Assembly: GCF_014898055.3 (NCBI RefSeq) | Contig: NW_023604295.1 | Coordinates: 97,417,591 to 97,481,590 of the forward strand | Length of the DNA stretch: 64,000 nucleotides | DNA from: Talpa occidentalis | Taxonomy: Eukaryota > Chordata > Mammalia > Eulipotyphla > Talpidae | Direction: 5' to 3' | Shown: in pieces, positions 44,236-53,987 of the stretch | Position numbering within the stretch: position 1 is the stretch's first letter | Layout: every line of letters begins with the position of its first letter | Position numbers and translations under genes: made by a program | Notes under the pieces: generated by a model | Told to the model about the DNA's origin: nothing | The model's input: the letters and a program-made list of their open reading frames with translations, nothing else | Databases searched by the model: none

Positions 44236-45020
44236 CACAGCTACTTGAAGACACAGGAATATCCTGCACAGTGCAAATCATGCAAGTTGCCAGTAACTCA
44301 GTTTCCTCCCAAGGCCAGTTTTGGACAGCACCACCTCATTTAGTTGCAGCAATAGGGACCCAACTGAAACTGTTGCTAAGTCTGTCTCCACTTCATTACT
44401 CCAAATTCCAACTCACCTATGCTATCCTAGTTGTCAAGAAATGCCTAGAATAGGGAAACTACAAATATATTTTAACCTATACAGTTGAATGAGACAACAT
44501 GGATGTTTCTCCCAAATATAAAAAGATACTGACTTATCTGTATCTATGTCATTCCTGAATATTGGATAGCAAGTCAGTAAGAGTTTCAATAGCAAAGGAT
44601 ACTCAACATATCTCCAAACATATATCCAAATAATCGAGCTTGTAAAGTTGGACAAAAGTTCAAGCAGTGAGGAATGTCGGCCTGGGACCCTTCCAAGTGG
44701 CCGTTACATGGCCAGTCAATTCCTCAATCACCCCAGGGACTTGGTGGCTGCCTTCCCTAGCCCCTGAGAACTGTATGTTGCTCCTTCTTAACTGAGAACC
44801 AAAAAATGAGGTCTAAGAAGGCCTTCTTCCCATGTGCCATCAGTGAGATCTAGTTTGATTTATAGCATAACTAAACAGAAGCAAAACATGATCCTCTACT
44901 GACTTCCTAAGAATGCCAGTCTTTTAACTGAATTCAGTTGAGGCCCTTACAAATATTAGATGTGTTTATTGAGGTCTTTGGTAGAATAATGTCCTACTGC
45001 CTTTTGACACAATTCTATCC
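44236..45020. other. Unique sequence, nothing recognised
   Basis: No gene or repeat recognised. Confidence 0.4.
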
Positions 45021-45318
45021 AGATTTTCCAAGAGGTGGGCCTCCTGGTGGTGCAGCGGGTTGAGCGCCAGGCTTTGAGGCTATCCGCAGCCTCTGCAGCA
45101 CGGGTTTGATTCCCAGCCGGCCAGGGAGAAACCCATATGGCGCCGCAGACCTTTCCTGCCTCGCCCACTGCTCACCTCAGCAGTGTCTTTGGTCCATCTG
45201 CCTGTTCTGCTCCCCGCTCTGTCTCTGGTGAATTCTCTAACCCTCCCGTGCATCTGATTGTACCCCAGTTCTTGTATAAATAAATAAATCTTAAAAAAAA
45301 AAAAGATTTTCCAAGAGG
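45021..45318 (+). mobile_element. tRNA-derived SINE, sense, with perfect 15-bp TSD
   Basis: Body 45036-45303: head 'tgggcctcctggtggtgcag', box B 'gggtttgattccc', body of the 'gctctgtctctggtgaattc' type, tail 'aaataaataaatctt' plus A12. In this copy the TCTTT terminator has become TCTT. The direct repeat 'agattttccaagagg' is at 45021-45035 and 45304-45318. The identical copy at 63199-63496 is a consequence of the assembled duplication. Confidence 0.95.
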
Positions 45319-46209
45319 AATAAAAGCAAGATATGGCAACTTCAAAGTCAATGCATCCACAAGAGATGAGTTGACTCGAACATGGGGCAAGTTGACTTGA
45401 TTTGTGGCATCAATCCCCTGGACCTCTCCTTCTGTCAGCCTGACAGATGTGGCAGAGACAGAGGCAGTTGGTCTGACTTGAACAGTGTGCCCTCAGCCCT
45501 CAGGAAATTCACGGCAGAAGATGCAATCTACCTGCCATGTTGGGTACTTAGTGAAAATGGTGGGCATGCATTTTTAAATGAACAATTCCAAGTGAGTATC
45601 AAGGAGTTTTTATGTCATTAAGTTGTTGAAAGTGAGGAGACGGGACCACTTTTCTTATTGAATGACTGAGGGGGTGTGGAAGGGCATTGAACATAAAGTA
45701 CCTGCCTGGTCCTATGTCCTGCACACACTAAGGCTATTTTCTTAATGGGAGAGTGTAGGGAACAAGTGCTTCAGCCCCTCTGACCTGCTTTCCTCTGAGT
45801 CTTCTACCATCCAGTGAGGGTAGGCTTCCTGGACTCATCAGAAGACAGTAACAATGGAGGCGAGCTGGAAGGATCAGCAGATGGCGATCCTAGAACATTT
45901 GAAGAATAATGATCCCAATACAAAAGATGGACATATGCCCAACTCTAAAGCTTTGGAAGAAAATTAATTTTAAAATTTACAGTATTTGGACATCTGCAAT
46001 AGAGCCTTTCTCATCTGTGTTTCCTATCTGTGTCTTTGTTACATACAGATATTCCCCAAGCCCACATTCCCTGCAAAGTTCTTCACTGATAGAGTCAGAG
46101 AATTTGGGAAGATTGCTCCAAATGTTTGGCAATGCTTTTATGAGAAAAACTTCAAATTTCGATGAAGTTAAAAATCAACAGGCTGCGCACAGTGCCTACA
46201 TGCATGGAA
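45319..46209. other. Unique sequence, nothing recognised
   Basis: No gene or repeat recognised. The 122-residue frame at 45909-46277 ends in AT-rich, Phe/Ile-rich translation of L1-tail DNA. Confidence 0.4.
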
Positions 46210-46525
46210 TAGATATTCTCATCAGTTTATTTTTAATATTATTATTTTTTATTTTTTATATCATTGTTCATTTTTAAACAATATTTGCTTCCCCACCCCC
46301 TCAAGTGTAGTCCCCATAGAATTTCCTTCACCATGTACCATCACCTCAGTCCCCTGTGCTCCTCCCTCCCTCCCTCTAATCCCTCTCCCTCCTCCTCCCC
46401 TGAAGTATGTCTCTGATTTATAATTGTCCATTTTTGCTTTGTTGTACTGCTATTATTTTTTTTACACTGATGTCTTATTGGGTTTCCCTATATTCCTACT
46501 ATAAGTGAAACCATCTTTTTTGGTC
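46210..46525 (-). mobile_element. L1 3' end, antisense, 5'-truncated
   Basis: Read on the minus strand this is the end of ORF2 (the complement translates to KKMVSLIVGI followed by a stop) and then the L1 3' UTR with its purine-rich G tract, read here as 'ctccctccctccctc' at 46364-46378. It differs enough from the young L1 to be an older subfamily. Confidence 0.75.
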
Positions 46526-47089
46526 TTTCCCCAGTGATCTTTATAGCTCTAAATTCAACTGTGAATTGAATAACACATACATATGACATGCATACTGGAC
46601 TATTAGTCACAAAACTCATTTTTTTCATCCTTATAATGTAACAGTGTGGGGGAAAAAAAAAAAAAACTAACAAAGGAGAGAATCTGTCTTCAAAAATCAA
46701 TGCTACCTTTCTCTATTTGTTCCAGGTCAGCTCCACTTGACTCCAGACTGACTAAAAACAAACAAAAAACAAAAAACAAACAAACAAACAAAAACCTCTA
46801 AAAAGTTTGAGGGAATATACTGGATTCTCAGAATGAGGATATTATAGGTCTTATGAGAGTTTGGGAGAAAGCAAAGAGGAGAAGAAATGGAGACAATTTT
46901 ATGCTGCAGGAGGTCTTGTTGCCCCAGCCAGATAGGATACTGACAAGCAGCTAAGAGAAAGGGCCTCACACCGTGGGGCTGAAGATCTGGCATCCCTTTG
47001 CTTTTTGTTCATGGACATAGAGAGAGAAAAATTTATCAGAAAGTATATTAGGCAATAAATTATATGTATCATCATACTGTAAATAAATA
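46526..47089. other. Unique sequence with a (CAAA)n run
   Basis: An A-run at about 46653-46666 and a (CAAA)n-type microsatellite at about 46757-46793. No gene recognised. Confidence 0.45.
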
Positions 47090-47760
47090 GCACGGAAAAT
47101 TGTTTGTTTAGAAATTAGTTATTGGGCTGTTTGGCTCACTTGACAATGGGAGACAAGTTATTGAACATGCCTGACAAGCATTACAATACAACTATTATTG
47201 TAAGTTCTTTTTTGCCTTCCCTTGCAGTTTCTTGGGAAAGTTTTTAAATGAAGCTATTTGAGTTAAGAAGTTTCTAGGTAGAGAAAGTTCTGATAGCTGA
47301 GTAGCAGCCGGCCCCTGGTGTGAAGGCCATGAGAATAAGAAAAGTTCTTTCTTTGCTTAAGCTTTAGCTGATGGGAATGTTCTGGTGACTATCAATTGTG
47401 TTAGGTTATTGTTTAGCTGAAACAATGAATTTTAGTGTAAGACTTAGTTTTTTATTGCCTTCTTGCTGAGAGCACAAAAAGGAGATGCGCTAATTGTTTC
47501 TGCTTTGTTTCTATGAACTTGATAATGTAATCTCAATGCTTGCAAAAAACGTATAAGTAAAGAATCTGCTGAGCCTTTCGGGCAGAGGATACTAACACCT
47601 CACCAAGTGTCTGTGTCTTCTCATTCCCTTCCCCTCAGTCCCTAAGTTTCAGATCATTCGTATTCACCGACGCCGTCTCATCCTTTCAGGAACCCTGACA
47701 CGACATTTTGCCGGAGGCTGGTCCCCGGCAATTTTAAGATAAAATATCAGCATGGGTATG
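47090..47760 (+). mobile_element. Probable endogenous-retrovirus LTR, partial boundaries
   Basis: The 3' part has LTR-like order: 'cgtataagtaaagaatctg' (TATA-like/AGTAAA), then 'gagcctttcgggcagagg', then CT-rich sequence, ending in 'ggaaccctgaca' at about 47689-47701. What follows ('ttttgccggaggctgg') looks like degraded leader sequence adjoining an LTR. I cannot fix the left end (somewhere between 47090 and 47300) or name the family. No viral coding sequence follows. Confidence 0.5.
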
Positions 47761-47921
47761 CAGTTGACCTGCTGAAGCAATTGTGCAATTCCAGGAGGAA
47801 GACCTCCACCAGCAGCCCCATTCACCCCAAAGTAGCCAGTGGTGTTTTTGCAATGTAACCTGGAAGCCCCACCACCCACTCTGCAGGAGCCATGCTCTTT
47901 TAAATCATAGCTTTGTGATAG
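47761..47921. other. Unique spacer
   Basis: Nothing recognised. Confidence 0.35.
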
Positions 47922-48545
47922 TTAATCTTAGTTGTCAACTTGACCAGGCCACAGGGGCCTGGTGCTGGCAAAACATTGTTTCTGGGCGTACCTAGATGAG
48001 AATGTTTCCAGATGTTTCCAGTAAAGCAGTTTGTCTTCCCCATCTGTTGAAGGCCTGAAAAGAACAAAAAAGCAGAAAGGAGAAATTTGTCCCTTCCTGC
48101 CTAGCTGCTTGTTCTGGGACAAATATCTTCTACTCTTGTAGTTCCTTTTCTCAGGTTTTGGGTTTGCACTGATTTGTACCAGTTTGCAAACAGAAGATTG
48201 TGAGACTTCTCAGTCTCCATAATTATGTGATCCAAGTCCTCATAACAAACCTTTACACACAGATAGGCGATAGATAGATGATAGATAGGTAGGTAGGTGA
48301 TGATAGATGACAGATAGGTAGGTGATGATAGATGATAGGTAGGTAGGTGATGACAGATGATAGACAGGTAAGTAGGTGATGACAGATGATAGATAGGTAA
48401 ATGGATAGACAGACAGACAGATGATAGATATCGCATCACTGATCATGATGGAATTCCTAGCTCCTGAAAGTGTGTATGCCTATACCTATGTATGTATAAT
48501 CTCCTATTGGAACTACTGTTGGAGAATGCTGACTAACATAGTGTC
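47922..48545 (+). mobile_element. MLT2-type ERVL LTR, expanded by a GATA microsatellite
   Basis: The left part matches the ERVL LTR order: 'gttaatcttagttgtcaac', 'ttgaaggcctgaaaagaac', 'gacttctcagtctccataatt'. The right end 'ctcctattggaactactg' and 'gagaatgctgactaacata' is the expected LTR terminus. Between them the natural short tetranucleotide run has expanded to about 170 bp (48258-48430). Confidence 0.75.
48258..48430. repeat. GATA/TAGG compound microsatellite-minisatellite
   Basis: GATA and TAGG tetramers are arranged into higher-order units of about 30 bp ('gtaggtgatgatagatgac'-like) repeated three to four times, then (CAGA)n. Likely length-variable. Confidence 0.92.
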
Positions 48546-48624
48546 TAAGACAGAAAACTCAATTTTGAAAAGTTTCATTTTCTCAAACTCTACGCCTTGC
48601 AGACCCAGGGCCCAGCCCTCTCAC

Positions 48625-49330
48625 CTGTTTAGATTCCTAGGCTGTGGAAGCAAATCACCACACACCAGGTAACTTAAAACAACAGAAACATATATTTTTA
48701 CAATTTTTGAGACCAGAAGTCCAAAACCAAGGTGTCATCAGGGCCAAGCTCCCTCTGAGGTAATGGAAAATGACATCTTCTTGCCTGTCCCTGTGTCTGG
48801 GGGCTTCTGGCATTCCTTGATGTGGGGCTCCCTCTGCCCTCACATGGCCTTCTCCCCTGTGTCTCTCTGCCCCCTCCTCTTCTTTATTTTAAAAGATTTA
48901 TTTATTTATATATACAAAAACTGGGGTTTGGCCAGATGTGTGAGGGGTGAGAGGATTCACCAGAGACAGAGTGGGGAGCAGAACAGGTGGGCCTACTAAA
49001 ATATACTGTTGAGGGGAACAGAGGGCAAGACAGGAGAGGTCTGCTGCTGCCATGTGAGTCAGTGCCCTGGTCAGGGATGGATTGAACTCTTGTTGCAGTG
49101 GCTGGCAACAGCTTGACCATGCTGTGTTCTTAATCCCTGCACCACCAGGGAAGCCCAAACTTCTCCTCTTCTTATAGAGACATCAGTCATTGGGTTTCAG
49201 ATCCACCTTAATTCAGTATGCACTCAACTTAACTAGTTGTATCTGCAAAGACCCTGTTTCCACACAAGGCCATATTTTGAGATTCTGGGTAGATGTGGAT
49301 TTGAGAGGGACACTGTTCAGCCAGACTTCC
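48625..49330 (-). mobile_element. MLT1-type MaLR LTR, antisense, carrying a SINE
   Basis: 'taacttaaaacaacagaaac', 'gagaccagaagtccaaaacc', 'aaggtgtcatcagggcc', 'tcacatggccttctcccc' before the SINE, and 'cttatagagacatcagtcattgg', 'atctgcaaagaccctgtttcc' after it, follow the antisense order of MLT1/MaLR LTRs. The inserted SINE (48885-49158) accounts for the break. Confidence 0.75.
48874..49174 (-). mobile_element. tRNA-derived SINE, antisense, inside the MLT1 LTR
   Basis: The body is about 48885-49158 on the minus strand with the 'gggcttccctggtgg' head. Direct repeats 'ctcctcttctt' flank it (48874-48884, 49163-49173). It is older and more diverged than the neighbour at 49344. Confidence 0.88.
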
Positions 49331-49635
49331 AAGCAAAGCAGTTGCCTTTTTTTTTTTTTTTTTTAAGATTTATTTATTTATTTATACAAGCACTGGGTAC
49401 AGTCAGGAGCGCAGGAGGGTGAGAGAATTCACCAGAGCCGGAGCGGGGAACAGAACAGGCAGACGGACGATGTACACTGCTGAGGGGAGCAGCGGGCGGC
49501 AGGAGAGGTCTGCACTCCATGTGAGACCCTCGCCCGGCAGCCGGGGATCGAACTGGTGCTGCAGAGGGTGCAGCCAGCTTTGCAACCCAGTGCTCAACCA
49601 CTGAGCCACCAGGGAGGCCCCCAAGCAAAGCAGTT
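49329..49635 (-). mobile_element. tRNA-derived SINE, antisense, with perfect 15-bp TSD
   Basis: Body 49344-49620 on the minus strand: head 'gggcctccctggtggctcag', box B 'agttcgatcccc', body with 'gctccggctctggtgaattc', and a long tail (T-run plus TTTA repeats on the plus strand). The direct repeat 'ccaagcaaagcagtt' is identical at 49329-49343 and 49621-49635. It shares the younger subtype with the copy at 4736-5029. Confidence 0.95.
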
Positions 49636-51315
49636 TCTCCTACCCCCCTGCCTGGCCTGCTGGGTCAGTGTGGCTCAGAAGAAACCTCTGGGCTGACAAC
49701 TGCAGAAGGGCTCACCATCACTTGTTTTCTAAGTTCTACAAAATATTCAGCTAAGGGGAACTCCCACTTGCAGCCTCAGTCGCGTCTGTGACCCCTTAGG
49801 TGCTAACCCTTGCAGTTCCATTCAATGGGGAAAGGCTGCCATCACTTGCTGTGCTGGTGACTGTGTGACCAGTGCTTTCACACCTATGGCTCAGAACATG
49901 GACTCTCAGCCAGGAGGAAAGGTAGCTGCCCTGAAACAGGTAGTGTCTGTCCACTGGGGAGGCCTCGGACATGGGGGTCTCCCCTCCCCTCTATGGTCCC
50001 TGGCAACCATCTGTAAAACAAAGAACCAGCCCTCGGATCTCAGACAGTCTGACCCGGATCTCCAGGACGGAGTCTCAGACTGAGACCATCCAGCCCCTGC
50101 AGTTGGAGAGGCAAGGGTCCCTGAGGGGCGGGACTCCTGAACAGATTCTAGTCACTCCCTCCTGTCCCTGTCACCAATGCAACAAGATACAGGGGCAATT
50201 CTGTCCCTCAAAGCCCACAGTGTTCAGTGACAGAGCAGGAAGCAAAGAAAAGATGGCCCTTCATGGGGAGGCAAATTTTTTTGTCCATTTATTTTTTTCC
50301 TACTTTCCGAGCCTTGGGACACATTTAGCGCATACACACCCCACACAGTACATAAAGGGCATGGTGATGTATTTGCAAACACTTCCATATACTATTTATT
50401 TTACCTTCTGAAATATCATTTCTGTCTGGGAAAGATATTGGGTATGGTCGGCTTTTATGCTCTCGGCACTTTCCCCCCTAACAAAACCCTTCCCTATAAA
50501 TCTGCAATCCACAGTTTGACTTCAGAAAACACTTTAATAGTTCCCAACTCCAATATTTTCCTTGGCAATAAATTTTCATGTCAAGAACACTGAAGTGCTG
50601 AGGCTTGATTTCATCCAAGAGAACTCATCAATACCATGCCAGTGGGTTGGGACTTCATCTCCTCCCACTCCACTGGGGAGATGCAGGGGAATGGGAGACA
50701 CGTTGCAAGAAGAGAGACCCACAAGTGCCTCCCATCACTGCCACCCCTAGAACAAAGCAGAACCTGCCACCTGGAAAGAGGAGCTACATACTTGATGTGG
50801 ACTTAAGTCCTTCATTCTACCAGAGAAGCTACATACTTGATGTGGACTTAAGTGAAAACACACTTAAGTCCCTGTCCATGATACTTATTCTATGCCCAAG
50901 AGTGCCCAGCCTTGGACCACATGTCATGTTCATGCATGACCCCATAAGTCGCTTCCATGCCCAATTCAAGTCCTTCTTAAAGCAGTACTCAATCCCATCC
51001 TTACACTGATAAAGCAACTCTAACCTGGCAGAGTACACCAGCAAGATGGATATTTGAAAATTTCAAAGAGGAGTACATCATACATTACATGGAAAACATC
51101 TTTTAAATCTTTCTTCGACATCTCTTAGACCATAAGTTTTCCTCATTTCTCTCATCTCCCCCTACTTTTCTTACCAAGAACAATCGCACAGCTTTCTCAT
51201 CTCCTCTCAACCCCATCAACAAGAAAAGGTATTGGGAAGGAGTGGAGGTTAGAAATAACCATCCATGTAGTAACATAACAAAACACTGTACGGTTGTGCT
51301 GTTTTCCCATTTGCT
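49636..51315. other. Unique sequence with a 27-bp local duplication
   Basis: No gene supported. A 146-residue frame at 49971-50411 and a 134-residue frame at 50605-51009 have no recognisable domains. A perfect 27-bp direct repeat beginning 'agctacatacttgatgtgg' lies at 50782-50808 and 50827-50853. Confidence 0.45.
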
Positions 51316-51440
51316 TGCTTGTGTCCATCTTGATGGGTAAACTGAGGCTCAGCCTGAATGAAGTCGTGCAGCTGGAAATGTGGCAGGGGCAGAATCTGAG
51401 CCCACAGCCTGCAGGCCTACAAGGCTTACAAGGCCAACAA
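51316..51440 (-). repeat. MIR relic, antisense
   Basis: 'gggtaaactgaggctcagcc' and 'gcagaatctgagcccac' follow the antisense MIR core. Confidence 0.65.
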
Positions 51441-52174
51441 GGTGTTGACCTGGAAAAACACTCATCACCTTTCTCACTATACATCATTTTTGATGGTGGA
51501 TTTTAGGTTTACCACTAGATTATACATCTGTAGTTTGGGTCAGGACACCCAGGAATAAAATTCTGCTGAACAAATTTCTAATGTAAACAAGATAGTAAAC
51601 AAAAACAAAATGACCCAGGGAACACAACTGTGGTCACTTTCAAAGTTCCCCCCGCCACCTGAGTAGGGGGGTAGTACAAGGCCTAGGGCAGGACCAGGCC
51701 CCCAAATCTGGTGCCAGATGGAGACCACGCCTGCGCTCAGTTTCCACTCTGAGCTATTTGTCCATGAGGCAAGACTCCTGCCAGGAAGCAGCAGTGCCTG
51801 GGAGGAGGGGGCAGAGGATGTGACAGGAGACACAGAGCACCGAGGGAGAGCCGCCTGGTAAACAAGGCATCTGCTTGCAGCTCCCTGGGCACCCAGGCCG
51901 CCTCAGTGGCGCCAGTGACCAGCGTGAGCTCCTCCTGGGGCAGCCGGTTCAGCTCCTGTCACTGACAGCTGTCCCAGCTGCTCCTTCTCTACCCCAGGAA
52001 GAGGGCAGAGGACTCTAGGTGCAGCCACCATGCCCCCAGGGGGACCTGTGCAGAGGACCTGGGTGCAGGTTCTGACCCTTCTGAGAGAGGGACATTAAGG
52101 GCTCTCCCAAAGTGGGAGGCAGATGCCTCAGATTCATGCACAAAAAACAGCCCCACTCTTCAAGGAGGATCCAT
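51441..52174. other. Unique, GC-moderate sequence
   Basis: No gene recognised. 51830-52110 is GC-richer than average but not CpG-rich. Confidence 0.4.
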
Positions 52175-52255
52175 TCTGTTCTATTTCCCTATTTTACAAA
52201 TAGGGAACAGGCTTAGAAAAATCAAGGGCCAGTCTAGGGTCAAACACCCACTTTT
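52175..52255 (-). repeat. MIR fragment, antisense
   Basis: 'cctattttacaaatagggaac' followed by 'ccagtctagggtcaaac' is the antisense MIR core. Confidence 0.6.
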
Positions 52256-52301
52256 CTTTAAACACCTGCTCTCTGCAATGCATTTGCATTTCAAGAAGGA
52301 A

Positions 52302-52401
52302 NNNNNNNNNNNNNNNNNNNNNNNNNNNNNNNNNNNNNNNNNNNNNNNNNNNNNNNNNNNNNNNNNNNNNNNNNNNNNNNNNNNNNNNNNNNNNNNNNNN
52401 N
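52302..52401. other. Assembly gap of exactly 100 Ns
   Basis: Exactly 100 Ns is the conventional placeholder for a gap of unknown size. The left contig ends in ordinary sequence. The right contig begins inside the L1 5' UTR at the base corresponding to 34161. Confidence 0.99.
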
Positions 52402-52811
52402 CCCAGCACAGGCTACTGAAGGAGCTAGTGGCCAGCTGGGGAGTTAGCCCACACCGGGCCCCTTCTGAACAAGTAGTCTGAGCCCACAGGGAGAGCGAGC
52501 ACCCACAGCCGGGGCAGACCAGGCGCGCAGAATAGTGTGCCTGAGACCAGAAGCGCAGGGAGTGTGTCCCACATCACCATTTTAGAACAGGGACATTTCT
52601 TCAGTAAAGACTACCTGCAGAAGGCTTCCTCAGGAGCCAGAGGTGAGCGGGGGAAGTTCGCCCACGCCAGACCCCTCTGGCCTGCAGTCCAAGCCCAGAG
52701 GGGAGCAGGAACCCACCGCCGGGGCAGACCAGGCGCACAGGGGAGTGTGTCCCCACATCGGCATTTTAGAACAGGGACCTTTCTCCAGTAAAGGCTGCTT
52801 GAAACTGACAG

Positions 52812-53914
52812 ATGACTCCTGGAAGAACCAGAGGGAACAGAGAAGCCCACCCAAGATGCCGGCAAGTCCCAACAACACAGTGTCCCAACGCATACGGCAA
52901 ATTAGAAACAGACAGTAGGGAGGAGAAGAACCACACGCAACCTAGCAACTCTCCAGAGAAAAAGCACACCACAAAAAGAGCCAGCCCCAGATTGCAACGA
53001 CAATAACTTGGAAGAATTTCTGAGCCTTCCAGAAAGAGAATTTAAAATTGCCGTGATTAAAAAACTGACAGAAGTCATAAAGGAAACAATGATAAGGGAA
53101 AATAATCAACGATCAGAAGAATGCAATTGAGTCCCTAGAGAGGGAAAACAATGGTCAGAAGAAAGAAATTGAGTCCCTAAAGAGGGAAGTAAAAGAAATG
53201 CAGGAGATCAAAGAATTAATGGAAGAACTAAAGAATTCTGGGAAAAGCAATGAAAGCAGAATAGATGAAATGGAAGAACGAATAAGTAATCTTGAAGACA
53301 CAGAAATAAAAAGAACCAAAACAGAGAAGGAAGAGAAGTACGAAGGAAAAAGAACGAAGAAAGACTTCGGGAACTATCGGACTCCATGAGGAAAGGAAAT
53401 ATAAGAGTTATAGGAATACCAGAAGGAGAGGAGAGAGATGTAGGAACAGAGAAAATATTCAAAGAGAAATTGAAGAGAACTTCCCAAATGTGAAAAGGAG
53501 CTGAAAATTGATATACAAGAAGCAAGAAGAACACCAAACTTCCACGACGAAAGGAAAAATACAGCAAGACACATAATAGTAAAGCTCCCAAGAATCCAGG
53601 ACAAGGAAAAAATAATGAAGCTGGCAAGAGGGAAGAAACAGATAACATTCAAAGGAAACCAATCAGGCTGACATCAGACTTCTCCGAAGAAACACTACGG
53701 GCAAGGAGAGAGTGGAGGGACATAGTCAACAGACTCCAAGAAAACAGATGCCAACCAAGAATACTCTATCCCGCAAAGCTCTCCTTCCTCTTTGAAGAAA
53801 GAATATGGACCTTCCCAGACAAACAGAAACTCCGGAATTTCATTGCAACTAAACCCCCCACTCCAAAAAATACTACAAGGAGTCCTAAAGCCAGAACCTC
53901 AGAGCGACGAATAA
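52812..53914 (+). pseudogene. ORF1: L1 ORF1, second copy, multiply frameshifted
   Basis: The region corresponds to the intact ORF1 at 34572-35684 but is 10 bases shorter. Single-base losses in short A, G and C runs (for example near 52832, 52907, 52979-52990, 53083, 53100, 53331, 53466, 53657) and one gain near 53855 break it into fragments. The longest readable pieces cover the coiled coil and the RRM region. The pattern is more like sequencing error than natural decay, because substitutions are rare. Confidence 0.9.
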
Positions 53915-53987
53915 CAATGAAAGAAGGCCAAAAAAAAAAAAAAAGTTATTAAAAGAATAAATAAATAAATCAAAGGAAAGAAACACA

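Noticed and set aside
48258..48430. Regular repeats resembling a CRISPR-like array
   Set aside because: The units are GATA/TAGG tetramers with no unique spacers, in mammalian DNA inside an LTR.
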